A stretch of DNA of 25,491 nt from CAZVIJ01 sp964626735. Its GTDB lineage: Bacteria > Patescibacteriota > Dojkabacteria > JAOAGR01. The stretch lies in assembly GCA_964626735.1 (NCBI GenBank), contig CAZVIJ010000025.1:1-25491 (forward strand), read 5' to 3'. Below, one piece after another: positions 1-8,712 of the stretch (the first letter of the stretch is position 1; every line of letters starts with the position of its first letter). The notes beneath the pieces are model-generated. The model was not told the origin of the DNA. It saw only the letters and a program-made list of their open reading frames with translations, and ran no database searches. Position numbers and translations under genes: made by a program.

Positions 1-2
1 TC

Positions 3-722
3 GTGCTTTTCGTGACATATTTCCTTGGTGCCGGAGCTCTGTACTTGCAAAATATGGTATCTCTCGATAACGGCATTAGGGATTTAAAGTCCGAAATCCA
101 GCTTACCCAATCCAGCGCGCGCAATAGTTTCTTTTCGCCACGAGCTGATGGTACGAAACCGAATACATTTTCGAATAGGCAGGTTAGCCTTGGATGGCTC
201 GTAACGATGCAGAATAACGCTGCGAATAATGGGATCGTCATCACGAAACGCGCTCTTTATTTTAACCCTCCCTCGGATTACGATCTCGTCAATCTACGTA
301 ATGAAATATTTTCCATAAAGCAGAAGAAAAACTTACACTGTCAAGGTAACACGGTTTACTATTCCGCTGCTCCCGCTCCTGGATCCGTCACCTCCTCGGG
401 TTCCCCACTGAGAGCTATGTTAGGACCTACACAAAGCGATATCTTGTGCTCTTCTGGAGGAGCAGACTATGTTGCGCCAATAACCAAAGGAGGATTAGTT
501 CTCACTGCTCCCAATCCACCCAATCCTGCAATACATAGCTGCTATGATGGCGCATCCGTTAATATATTTTTTAGCGCAGGATACGGCGAACCGGTTATAG
601 GAACGATTACCAATACATGCCAGGTACAAATAAAGAGCGTGAGTAATTTTTCTACGAACTATCGTGCTTTAATGATAAAAAATGACACGGGAACAATATA
701 TACTTGCGGAACTAGCTGTTAA
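3..722 (+). CDS. Pilin-like exported protein, 5' end cut by window
   Basis: The open frame runs from the window edge, so the true start and any prepilin leader are not visible; the first codon seen (GTG) is only the first one in the window. The visible N-terminus is hydrophobic (FVTYFLGAGALYLQ) and is followed by a polar, mixed Ser/Asn/Thr-rich domain, as in type IV pilins after the N-terminal helix. There are six cysteines in the last two thirds, two of them in the terminal CGTSC, which suggests disulfides outside the cell. It sits 21 bases upstream of a PilV-like gene, in the slot where proteobacterial minor-pilin operons carry fimU or another minor pilin. Membership of the pilin family is inferred from the hydrophobic start and the neighbours; no cleavage motif can be checked here. 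Confidence 0.6.
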   Translation: MLFVTYFLGAGALYLQNMVSLDNGIRDLKSEIQLTQSSARNSFFSPRADGTKPNTFSNRQVSLGWLVTMQNNAANNGIVITKRALYFNPPSDYDLVNLRNEIFSIKQKKNLHCQGNTVYYSAAPAPGSVTSSGSPLRAMLGPTQSDILCSSGGADYVAPITKGGLVLTAPNPPNPAIHSCYDGASVNIFFSAGYGEPVIGTITNTCQVQIKSVSNFSTNYRALMIKNDTGTIYTCGTSC

Positions 723-743
723 TAGATAATCTGAACAATAAAA

Positions 744-1385
744 GTGAGAAGGATATTTAGCGGAAAATTCAATGTAAAGCGTTCAGGCATGGGGCTTGTA
801 GAAGTTGTCGTTGCAATCGGTATTAGCGTTATTACTCTCACAGGGGCTGTCAAATTCAGCTCTGCACTCGCCCAAAGGTCGCAAAAGTCATTTGTCGAGG
901 TTTCTGCATCCCAACTTCATACGATAATGAACGAAGAGGTTTGGCTACTTGAACTTACCATGAAAAAAGACAAAGCTGCGGGCTTTACTTCAATATTTCC
1001 CAATGATACCGAATGGAATAATTTCTGCAGCACTTCTAATTCCTTTTACCGCTCATTCAAACTTTCAATTCCCTCATTCTCTCCGGGAACGATTAGCACT
1101 ATTTCGGTACAACCTCAATTGATAGTGGCTAGCGATAATCCTCAGGTTAAAGCAGTAGAAGGCAATAACTATACATTCTACAACATGTTTGCAGCAAGCA
1201 ACCTTCAAGGATATGGAGCGTTCAGCAAAAACAGCCAACAGGTAAATATAACGTTCTATAAAAATGTCGTTAAGTCACAAAACGATATCTCGATAACGAC
1301 GGTTGTGAACTACAATATTTTTAATACTGACTACTTTACTCCACCTCAAGATATCCATATGTTATATGATTTAGTTTGCAAATGA
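744..1385 (+). CDS. Type IV minor pilin, PilV-like prepilin
   Basis: This 213-residue protein has a class III (prepilin) signal. A 15-residue basic leader ends in Gly15, followed by MGLVEVVVAIGI, so cleavage by prepilin peptidase would leave Met at +1 and the conserved Glu at +5 (Glu20), then a hydrophobic helix of about 20 residues. The rest is a polar globular domain ending in LVCK. The start is GTG at 744; no Shine-Dalgarno is obvious. Its stop overlaps the next gene's ATG in an ATGA, so translation is probably coupled. By order (before PilW- and PilX-like genes) it matches PilV of the minor pilin set that primes pilus assembly at the inner membrane. The pilin call is firm; the PilV label rests on order only. 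Confidence 0.8.
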   Translation: MRRIFSGKFNVKRSGMGLVEVVVAIGISVITLTGAVKFSSALAQRSQKSFVEVSASQLHTIMNEEVWLLELTMKKDKAAGFTSIFPNDTEWNNFCSTSNSFYRSFKLSIPSFSPGTISTISVQPQLIVASDNPQVKAVEGNNYTFYNMFAASNLQGYGAFSKNSQQVNITFYKNVVKSQNDISITTVVNYNIFNTDYFTPPQDIHMLYDLVCK

Positions 1386-2002
1386 GAACGCTCGTGAAAA
1401 AAAATAAAAGCGTCAGGAAGCTGTCAGCTGGTTTCACGCTTGCAGAAATGCTCGTTTCGATTGCAATCTTTGCGATTATGTCAGTTTTGATGTCAAATAT
1501 TGTATTAGATATTGCTAAGTTCTCGATCGACTCTGAAAGGAGGACAGATCTGCTGACTGAACTTGATAGCACTGCAAATGTCGTAAAAAATGATATGCGT
1601 GGAGCTAAAGCAATCGGGATATGTACTAATATGGAAAAAGTGTATCGAACCTCTACCGAGTATTCTCCGAACAAATCGTTCGTCCTGACTACATCTCAGA
1701 ACGCGTTACAATGGGAGGAAGTCGTGTTGTCAGCAACAACGCCGATCACATGTACGTTGGTGTCAGGCTCAACCCCTATCGTTATTAACTCGCCTAGCTC
1801 TGGTGGATATTCAGGATCGTTTACGATCAAGAACTTTGATATCTCAATGAGTACTGACGGGAATACTGCCAATCTCAATACCCTATTCTACTTTCATCTC
1901 CAAGTTTGCGATCCTGACGACGGAAGGAAAACTTACGTATTCGACTGCAATCGGAATTTATATAATTACGTCTTTGGCGTAAGTACTAGAAATATAAGCT
2001 GA
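1382..2002 (+). CDS. Type IV minor pilin, PilW-like prepilin
   Basis: This protein of 206 residues carries the clearest prepilin motif of the window: basic leader to Gly17, then FTLAEMLVSIAIFAIM with Glu at +5 of the mature form, and a hydrophobic stretch. I choose ATG 1382 (ATGA overlap with the upstream stop) over the TTG two codons earlier. Two cysteines flank a short C-terminal loop (CDPDDGRKTYVFDC), a pattern like the disulfide-bound loop of many pilins. It is expected to be an inner-membrane minor pilin that enters the pilus or pseudopilus after cleavage. It is followed one base later by the PilX-like gene. Assignment to PilW is by gene order and size, not by detailed similarity. Confidence 0.82.
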   Translation: MRTLVKKNKSVRKLSAGFTLAEMLVSIAIFAIMSVLMSNIVLDIAKFSIDSERRTDLLTELDSTANVVKNDMRGAKAIGICTNMEKVYRTSTEYSPNKSFVLTTSQNALQWEEVVLSATTPITCTLVSGSTPIVINSPSSGGYSGSFTIKNFDISMSTDGNTANLNTLFYFHLQVCDPDDGRKTYVFDCNRNLYNYVFGVSTRNIS

Positions 2003-2003
2003 A

Positions 2004-2918
2004 ATGAATTCAAAAATGTTCAAAAAGAAGTCAGGTCAGGCACTGCTTGTTGTGCTGGTTATTAGCACCCTGACACTACTCATCTTGATGGGAGTTGCAA
2101 ACCGGTTACTACAAAATCAAACAAGTGTCAGGAAATCGGAACAATTCGATACTGCAGTGGCGGCAAGCGAAAATGCATTGAACGAAATCATTAAAGTTGT
2201 CGGCAATGATACCTGCGCACCAAACTTCAATCAAACAGAGTATGTCAAGTTCAATTGTCCACCGGTCGATAATCTAGGCGTTGAAGTTTTTGCGCGTGTT
2301 CCAAAGGATATTTATGTCCACACTGACGTCAACTCCCCTATTTCTCTTGTGCTGACTGGTAGCCAGTATGGTACCAATGGAACTAATTCGATGGGAGTAA
2401 AGATCACGTGCAAAAATCCTTCGAACATAGCTCTTGACCCTGTCAATCCCCAAAATATTAAGTTTGTCGTTACCCGCGTCTACACTGACGCTAGCGGCGA
2501 TTACCAAATAACGAAGGGGGTTTCTAATTGCCAAGCAGCGAACGCGAATAGCTCCAGCTATGTGAATGGAGACTGGAATAATAATGGCGATGATGGGAAT
2601 ATAAATTTCTATTCCTCGACGCAAGGATTTTCGGGAAATACTCAATTCTCTAATGTGAAGCTGATTCGGGTGCGCTTACTTGATGGTTCTCCGGATGTCA
2701 TGATGTCGGTCGAAAACAAGAATATCGATCCGAACACGGGAGCTCCGCATACCGACGGCAGTACGGGTCGATTCGAGTTCATCGTGGTGGGCCTTGGAGA
2801 CAAGGGGAAGGCCAACAACGGACTTGGGAGCGACAATATCGTTAAGTTTGAAAAACCGCGAGGAGACTACAATTACGTTCCGTCCGGATTTGACTTCGTC
2901 TATTTCGGCGAAGATTGA
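2004..2918 (+). CDS. PilX-like minor pilin component
   Basis: This 304-residue protein has a short basic N-terminus, then SGQALLVVLVISTLTLLIL, one hydrophobic helix at about residues 11-32. This resembles the PilX N-terminal form (basic, Gly, hydrophobic AALVV-type start) found in atypical minor pilins; position +5 after Gly11 is Val, so the usual Glu5 is absent. After the helix comes a heptad-like polar stretch (QNQTSVRKSEQFDTAVAASE), as in pilins of this group, and a large globular region with four cysteines. The frame begins one base after the upstream stop, so it is in the same operon. PilX-type proteins work with PilV, PilW and a large tip protein in initiating fibre assembly; here a large exported protein follows two genes later. 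Confidence is high for the group and moderate for the exact role. Confidence 0.75.
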   Translation: MNSKMFKKKSGQALLVVLVISTLTLLILMGVANRLLQNQTSVRKSEQFDTAVAASENALNEIIKVVGNDTCAPNFNQTEYVKFNCPPVDNLGVEVFARVPKDIYVHTDVNSPISLVLTGSQYGTNGTNSMGVKITCKNPSNIALDPVNPQNIKFVVTRVYTDASGDYQITKGVSNCQAANANSSSYVNGDWNNNGDDGNINFYSSTQGFSGNTQFSNVKLIRVRLLDGSPDVMMSVENKNIDPNTGAPHTDGSTGRFEFIVVGLGDKGKANNGLGSDNIVKFEKPRGDYNYVPSGFDFVYFGED

Positions 2919-2929
2919 ACGATCACTGA

Positions 2930-2956
2930 TTTACATCGCAACCGGATAGTGATAAT
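2930..2956 (+). promoter_or_regulatory. Possible promoter ahead of the response regulator
   Basis: TTTACA (2930-2935) and GATAAT (2951-2956) are 15 bases apart in the 58-base gap between the PilX-like gene and the response regulator. The spacing is short, so this is a weak prediction. If real it would let the regulator and the large exported protein be expressed apart from the minor pilins. Confidence 0.28.
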
Positions 2957-2976
2957 TTGGTTAAATCCAATTCAAA

Positions 2977-3378
2977 ATGAACGATCAAACGAATGCTAAA
3001 AATATCCTCCTAGTCGATGATGAAGTTGGTATTATAGAACTTTATTCCGAAGTCCTTCGGGAAGCTGGTTTTGTCGTCGATACCGCAAGCAACGGAAATG
3101 AATGTCTACAGAAAGCTGAAGAAAAGGCATACGACCTTGTCCTCCTCGATATCATGATGAACAACGGGCCTGATGGTCTGGAATGCTTGAAACTAATCAA
3201 GAGCTCGCCGGATAAGTATAAGAAGCCGATAATCGTTATGCTTACGAATCTCGCGATAACGAATAATGTTAAGGATGCCTATGATTATGGTGCAGAGGGC
3301 TATTTGATAAAGCTTACGCTTTCGAACGAGCAGCTTGTCAAGAAAGTTAAGGGGTTTTTAAATGGATTCAGTGAATAA
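2977..3378 (+). CDS. Single-domain response regulator (CheY-like)
   Basis: All 133 residues form one receiver domain with no output domain. The acidic pair Asp14-Asp15, the phospho-accepting Asp58 (LVLLDIMM), Thr90 (MLTNL) and Lys112 (GYLIKL) are all present, so it should be phosphorylated by a histidine kinase and act through protein contacts in the cytoplasm. No kinase is in the window. It lies inside the pilus gene cluster and its TAA stop is immediately followed by the ATG of the large exported protein, which implies joint translation. In proteobacteria, CheY-like proteins such as PilG and PilH control pilus motors, so a pilus-control role is a reasonable inference from position. The family call is secure; the target is unknown. 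Confidence 0.93.
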   Translation: MNDQTNAKNILLVDDEVGIIELYSEVLREAGFVVDTASNGNECLQKAEEKAYDLVLLDIMMNNGPDGLECLKLIKSSPDKYKKPIIVMLTNLAITNNVKDAYDYGAEGYLIKLTLSNEQLVKKVKGFLNGFSE

Positions 3379-6300
3379 ATGGTAATCGCCAGAAGGATAA
3401 AAAAATACGCTCCGCGAATAGGAAAAGTTATTTTAGTATTCCTTCTTATCGTTGCCTCAGTGCTTGGATCATTCGTTGTTCTACGCAACGACAAAAAGAT
3501 CAGCAATGAAGCAGAAGCAGTTTCTACGACGCTTGGATTGCAAGAATCGCTCGACACTGATGTCGATCCTGGATCGGGGTACGTTTCATTGTACAAGAAA
3601 GAACATTCATCACAGTCCGATGGCGTTTACGAGCGCTTCCCCTATCAATTTTTGACAGCAGCAGGAAAGGCAGCAGCAGCTACGGTCCAATTCGGCTCGT
3701 CGTCAACCACCGGGTCACCCCAAAAGGGAGCTAATCAAGCAGCAGGTATTCAAACCTTCTATAAAGGAGACGCAAACTACTGGAAAAATCTGCTCGTCAA
3801 TGCTCCATCATGGTCGGGAGCCCAATACAATACCGATCTCGAATCTAACAACCTTGGCACGAGAGGATATTTCTTTGTTACGAACATGACCGGCAACAGC
3901 ATCGATTGCTCGAGACAGTTTCCGTTGAGAAAGAACGTCGTGACGAACGGCAATGTACAAACCGTCAGTCCAACTTCAAATATACCTATTTACTACCGCT
4001 TCGCTCGAGGTCGGGTTCAAGACATGTTCTCGGCAGGCGGTTACGTTGTTGCTCTCGTTGAGTCAAGAATCTATTACGATAATGTTTGTTCGTACTACTC
4101 TTATAAACGAGGTAATAACTGCGATACCTCCGGCCTGAGCGATCAACATGCCGACAATGTCTCTATCGCCCTCAATTTTGTCGTCGTGTACAACCCCAAT
4201 ACGAGAACATGGTCGACGGTCCATATTATGAATCCGATTTACAAGACGGCATTCTTCCCGGTAGGCTCAAGCGGACGATACGATATTGTCGGTTGGGGTT
4301 TTTCAAGGGGAACCATGGGGCCTTCAGTTTCGATCGGTAACCCTACTGGCGTGAGGCAATGCGATGGCGCCCAATACGATAGTTGGGAATCTCCCGAGTC
4401 GTATGATAAGGATTACGGCGGCAGTGGTTTATATGCGTCGGTAATGGGAATAAGCGATGTCTTCGGAGCTCGCACGTTTCATTATGGAAGGCTATATATT
4501 AAGGATGATTCAAGAACCCTATCCGATGACGCCGTTCTAACCTTCGACCAATTCAAGCCGGTTTACCTCCGTGATCCATCTGATGGGGGCAACAAGCTTT
4601 TCATCGGCGTTACTTCAAGCTATAAGTATCGCAGGGCGGGTGATCGCGGCTATATATTGCGATTCAGTTCCGCAGATCGGGTCGACTGGCTGGGTGACGA
4701 AAATTCAGCGCCGCAAAATCAATGGACCGATTACAAGCTCAGGAGAATTCAAGCCGGACAATCGAATGTGAACGACGATGTTTACTACCGAATGTGGAAG
4801 ATCAATTCCAACAATACCGGCGGCGATTGCGTTTACCCAATCAATCAAGTCAATGCAACTAACCCCGCTTACTGGAATACGAATCACGTCCATTACACGA
4901 CGGTATTCGGCGATACGCTCAATGAGACTGCGCAAGAAAATTGTATTGGCCAGCTGACTGTAACCGGCGGACAGCTGTATATGCAGGTTCCGCTGCTTTT
5001 GAGGGTTTCAAAAAACACCGATTGCAGCGCTGCAGGGTATGATTTCTCCGCAATCAGGGCGACTGCGTTTCCTGGGCTCGTTCAGTCGGGCGGTAATTGG
5101 GTAGACCCTGTAAAGCCTGGAACCGTGTTTTATACGAATTTCGCAGCTAACCCCAATTTCTTCAAGGTCTGGCAACATGATATCGATGGAGATGGTTCCT
5201 CTGGCGGTAATTCACTCAATTACCGAATGTTAAGCATCGGATCCGGCAGACGATGGATGCCGGTTCAAAATGATGGAAATATCGTGATGAATCCGGGCAA
5301 CTGGACTTCCACCTCTACCTACTCGGATCTGGGCGTCACTCGCGCAATATGTTTCCCGAATAATTCGCAATCGAACCTACCGCTCCCCTCACCGCTTTCG
5401 ATACCGATTAAGCCGTTCGGTTCATCGAATTACCTTTTGTACGATCGTGCACAAAATCCGACCACCGGCTTTATGGCATGCGGTGGTGGCGTCTGCGATC
5501 AACTATCGGCAACACAATCGTACAATTTCAAGATAAATCGTGGAACGATAAACGTGTCTATCATGGCAGGCTCGTTCCAGAGCGCTACGACAAACGTCGT
5601 CGCTGTCGCCGATGATGTGTCTGCTGATCATATGATCTTTATCGGTTTCGAAGGTGGTGAGCCGATCTGCTTGGCGATGACGGTCAGCACCGGAAATCTC
5701 TACAACAAACAGTCCGTAAACGTAACCGTAACATTACAAGGGAGTCAATATAACGGTCAGACGGGAAGGCTCTACATCTACCTTGGAGCTGCCAATACCG
5801 GGGTTCCCGCGATTACAACCGGCGCGTTCAATAGTTCCGGGGTTTCTGTTACGACGCTCCAGTACGGAAACTTTCCAGCCGTCACGAATCCTACGACGTA
5901 TACGATCCATATCGTTCCTCCGACGGGAACGAAGGAGTCAACCTGCATGGCTAACGTAACAGTTTATCCTTCATCAAACGTATACAACGGGACGATGTCT
6001 TGTACCCAAAACGCGCCCTACTCCACGAATATCGTAGTAAATGCGCGAAGCAATTCGGGATATGTAAATTATTACCGCGCGTACGTAATTCCAAAATCTG
6101 CGGCTCCTGCTGCTACTATTCCGCAAGGGACGGCAGGAAGTGCGTCTGCGCTCGTGTTCGATAGCAATTCTAATACCCCGTTTGCGACAAACTCCGCTGG
6201 TTACTCTGTCGTTAATGGCGGAATTGCTTCGGCTTTTGCCGGCGGCATATACTACACGACATGGAATGTACGTCTCAATCTTCCATACAATCAAGCATCG

Positions 6301-6681
6301 AAGCAATTCTATCTAAACGGCGGCTTCACGGTGTATATCATGCTTCAGGAAAATCCTTCCGGAATCAACAACGTAAATGCCGCTGGCGGCGTACCACTCG
6401 CTAATGTAGCTCAATTCGCAAGCTACGATCCTATCGAAGGATGCGCAAATCCCTCATTCGGTACTCAAGGCGGCGATGTTAGAACGAACGAACCGGGTGC
6501 TTCAGGGCTCACATTTACCGGCAATACGGTAGGCTACGGCACATCGTTCAATAAATACTGGCAAAATACATCAGCAGACAAGAAAAACGCGCAAGCATAC
6601 CCGAATCCCATCAAGCCGATATCCGACTTTACGTTCGAGTATCCTACCGCCGATGTAAATCAAGCGCATGGATTCGAGTAG
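3379..6681 (+). CDS. Large exported protein, PilY1-position tip adhesin candidate (N-terminal part)
   Basis: The N-terminus has a basic start and one hydrophobic segment (residues about 17-36), so it is exported or membrane-anchored. The body is rich in Tyr, Asn, Ser and Gly with scattered cysteine pairs. It contains DIDGDG at residues 601-606, which looks like a calcium-binding loop, and an Ig-like beta region at about 758-865. Strand-like repeats in the first half could form a propeller, but I cannot prove that. Synteny is the best clue: in Pseudomonas, pilV-pilW-pilX is followed by pilY1, a tip adhesin of similar size with a calcium loop. The TAG stop at 6679-6681 lies 19 bases before an N gap and is probably an assembly artefact: the true frame appears to leave at 6665 and resume at 6721, giving about 1394 residues. 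The ATG abuts the previous stop. Confidence 0.68.
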   Translation: MVIARRIKKYAPRIGKVILVFLLIVASVLGSFVVLRNDKKISNEAEAVSTTLGLQESLDTDVDPGSGYVSLYKKEHSSQSDGVYERFPYQFLTAAGKAAAATVQFGSSSTTGSPQKGANQAAGIQTFYKGDANYWKNLLVNAPSWSGAQYNTDLESNNLGTRGYFFVTNMTGNSIDCSRQFPLRKNVVTNGNVQTVSPTSNIPIYYRFARGRVQDMFSAGGYVVALVESRIYYDNVCSYYSYKRGNNCDTSGLSDQHADNVSIALNFVVVYNPNTRTWSTVHIMNPIYKTAFFPVGSSGRYDIVGWGFSRGTMGPSVSIGNPTGVRQCDGAQYDSWESPESYDKDYGGSGLYASVMGISDVFGARTFHYGRLYIKDDSRTLSDDAVLTFDQFKPVYLRDPSDGGNKLFIGVTSSYKYRRAGDRGYILRFSSADRVDWLGDENSAPQNQWTDYKLRRIQAGQSNVNDDVYYRMWKINSNNTGGDCVYPINQVNATNPAYWNTNHVHYTTVFGDTLNETAQENCIGQLTVTGGQLYMQVPLLLRVSKNTDCSAAGYDFSAIRATAFPGLVQSGGNWVDPVKPGTVFYTNFAANPNFFKVWQHDIDGDGSSGGNSLNYRMLSIGSGRRWMPVQNDGNIVMNPGNWTSTSTYSDLGVTRAICFPNNSQSNLPLPSPLSIPIKPFGSSNYLLYDRAQNPTTGFMACGGGVCDQLSATQSYNFKINRGTINVSIMAGSFQSATTNVVAVADDVSADHMIFIGFEGGEPICLAMTVSTGNLYNKQSVNVTVTLQGSQYNGQTGRLYIYLGAANTGVPAITTGAFNSSGVSVTTLQYGNFPAVTNPTTYTIHIVPPTGTKESTCMANVTVYPSSNVYNGTMSCTQNAPYSTNIVVNARSNSGYVNYYRAYVIPKSAAPAATIPQGTAGSASALVFDSNSNTPFATNSAGYSVVNGGIASAFAGGIYYTTWNVRLNLPYNQASKQFYLNGGFTVYIMLQENPSGINNVNAAGGVPLANVAQFASYDPIEGCANPSFGTQGGDVRTNEPGASGLTFTGNTVGYGTSFNKYWQNTSADKKNAQAYPNPIKPISDFTFEYPTADVNQAHGFE

Positions 6682-6720
6682 TGGTTTGAATTCGCCCGGA
6701 NNNNNNNNNNTAAATCAAGC
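6656..6720. other. Scaffold gap flanked by a 10-base direct repeat
   Basis: Ten Ns (6701-6710) separate two contig ends. TAAATCAAGC occurs at 6656-6665 and again at 6711-6720, directly after the Ns. Joining on this overlap keeps the reading frame (GTA AAT CAA GCC CCA) and removes the stop at 6679. The 35 bases at 6666-6700 are therefore likely a faulty or variant contig end. Confidence 0.8.
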
Positions 6721-7618
6721 CCCATGCTCCACCCGTCTCGCCCCTGTTGCCAATCCATCGGTTGGCGATGTATGCCCGAAAGCAAGTTCTACCGGCTTGA
6801 AGCTCGATACCGTTCTACAATCGCTTGACGGGTCTATAAGCGGCAGTCCCAACTTTAAAACACTCAATGCGACGATCGATCCATCGCTTGCCGCAACTAC
6901 TCCGCTCAATCTTTCGCTTGCAACGAGCGGTACTAATTCCTTAGCGACGCTGAATGGCGGATTACCGGTTACCGAGCAAAATGTTTTGGTCATTATCACG
7001 AATTACACGACGGTTAATGTATCCGACTCCTTAACCCTTACGACTCCCCAGAACGTAATTATATGGTGCAAGACGCAATCCTGTTCCATGAATGTCGGTA
7101 GCCTGGGGAATGTCGATGGAGGTCCAACTTCATGGAATGCAACGACGAATCGACTTGCGTACAACCGGACTCCTATACTCGCCTCGCGTAATAAAGCCAG
7201 AATGTATTTGAACTATGCTCAAGGCGACCCGGCTCGCTATTTCCCGGTTGCAGGCAGCGTTACAACAACCCAAACAGGTACGACTCCGCAAGCGCGTACG
7301 ATAAATCTCGTTGCTGGTGCTGGGTGCGATGCATCCGTAAACGTTGCTGGTTGCTATACCAACTACTTCGCGGGGGCGTTCCTCACCGACGGATTCGTGA
7401 GGACGAGCAAGTCGCATAAGACAGATGTGGTCAAAGGATTCATCTTATCGAACGGCATTATCGCTAACTCGCAAAATGGGCAGAAAAGAAATTTATACTT
7501 CAAGGACTTCCCTTTCCCTTTCCTGTATATCGATTTCGACTCCCAATATATGGTTAAGTTCACAGGGCTACTCTATCAACCAGCATCAGACGTCAAACGA
7601 GAGTATATCGGTCTGTAA
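6711..7618 (+). CDS. C-terminal part of the large exported protein
   Basis: About 301 residues are open from the scaffold gap to TAA at 7618. There is no credible start: the sequence enters in mid-domain (NQAPCSTRLAPV) and there is no signal peptide, which fits a fragment of the gene that begins at 3379. The segment is Thr/Ser/Asn/Leu-rich with cysteine pairs (WCKTQSC and GCDASVNVAGC) typical of extracellular beta proteins, and ends with IDFDSQYMVKF and a short hydrophobic-aromatic tail. It precedes pilM by 49 bases. Alternative reading: the gap may hide real sequence, making the protein longer than 1394 residues, but the in-frame repeat at the edges argues against much missing sequence. No enzymatic motif is seen. 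Confidence 0.7.
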
Positions 7619-7667
7619 AGTTTATTGACGTACATCCATGAAAACAGTAACCTGATGTAGAAATATT

Positions 7668-8711
7668 ATGTCGCTGCCCAAATTTTTCGGATTAGATATT
7701 GGAAACCACTCCATCAAGGCGATCCGCCTTGGCGGTTCGCTCGATAATCCAAAACTGATCGGATACGCCTACGGTTCGACTCCTATGGGTATCCTCCTCT
7801 CCGAAAGCGAAGAAAACCAAAAGCGGCTTGCTTCTCAAATACACGACATTATTAAATCTTCAAACTTAACCGGCATAAAGAATGTCGTTTTTGCCGTGCC
7901 GGAAAGTCATGTATATCGGAGGCTCATGACTCTCCCCTTTATCGATGACGAATCTCTCCAGAACGCTATTTATTGGGAAGTAAAAAAGTACCTCACCACT
8001 CCGATACAGGAAGTTACGCTTGGCACTATCATCATCGGTGAAAAGATGCAGAATGATACGCGCGTCGCTGATGTATTGGCTATCGCTGTTAAGAATACGT
8101 ACTTGGACCGGTATATAAAAGTTCTTGAAGCAGCCGGGCTCGAACCTATCGCGGCGGAAACCGAGGCGATCGCAACGGTACGCGCAATCGCACCAATGGC
8201 AAAAGACATAACTTCTAGCTATCTTATTGTCGACTTTGGTTCGAACAGTACTGATGTAAGCGTTGCTTTCAAAGATAAGCTAATCTACTCCGATTCCATT
8301 TCGTACGGTTCAGACAGCATCACGAAAGCAGTATCCCAAACGTTCTCCATGGATCTCGTTAAAGCCGAAGAGTACAAGAAGACCTATGGTATGGATATGA
8401 CTCACTTTGGAGGAAAGCTGGCAAATGTTATCAATCCGGTTGTCGATTTGATTTTGGTGGATGTGCGCCGATCACTCGAATATTTCAGAAGAGAGTTCAG
8501 CGAAATTGCTCCGAGCAAGCTTTTCATTACGGGAGAGGCTGCGAATATGCCTGGTTTGGTCAAGTACGTTTCCGATAAGCTTCAAATTACTGTCGAACTT
8601 GCGAATGCGTGGAAGGCTGTTCAAGTACCCGAAAAAGATGCCGGGTTCCTCAAGAAAAATGCCTCTGCATATACCGTCGCGATAGGTTTGGCGAAAAAGA
8701 CAGATTTTTAA
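7668..8711 (+). CDS. pilM: Type IV pilus assembly protein PilM, actin-like
   Basis: At 347 residues this is the usual PilM length. It has the actin/FtsA-type nucleotide fold: phosphate-1 motif FGLDIGNHSIKAIRL at 7-21, phosphate-2 motif VDFGSNSTDVSV at 188-199, and adenosine motif FITGEAANMPG at 286-296. The conserved PilM segment VPESHVYRRLMTLP is at 78-90. PilM is cytoplasmic, binds ATP and holds the N-terminal tail of PilN, linking the motor side to the inner-membrane complex. The next gene starts one base after its stop and is a PilN-like protein. It has no cysteine at all, in contrast with the exported proteins around it. The family call is firm. Confidence 0.94.
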   Translation: MSLPKFFGLDIGNHSIKAIRLGGSLDNPKLIGYAYGSTPMGILLSESEENQKRLASQIHDIIKSSNLTGIKNVVFAVPESHVYRRLMTLPFIDDESLQNAIYWEVKKYLTTPIQEVTLGTIIIGEKMQNDTRVADVLAIAVKNTYLDRYIKVLEAAGLEPIAAETEAIATVRAIAPMAKDITSSYLIVDFGSNSTDVSVAFKDKLIYSDSISYGSDSITKAVSQTFSMDLVKAEEYKKTYGMDMTHFGGKLANVINPVVDLILVDVRRSLEYFRREFSEIAPSKLFITGEAANMPGLVKYVSDKLQITVELANAWKAVQVPEKDAGFLKKNASAYTVAIGLAKKTDF

Positions 8712-8712
8712 A

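Noticed and set aside
6668..6720. Start of a separate gene at 6668 reading through the Ns
   Set aside because: The start lies in the doubtful contig end, the frame crosses unknown bases, and there is no signal peptide; it is better read as the continuation of the 3379 gene.
7625..7653. Possible promoter before pilM (TTGACG, 17 bases, TAACCT)
   Set aside because: The -35 box is good but the -10 box matches at only three positions; pilM could simply be transcribed from upstream.
7631..7659. TACATC...GATGTA inverted repeat before pilM
   Set aside because: Six-base arms with a 17-base loop and no T-run; too weak for a terminator and likely by chance.
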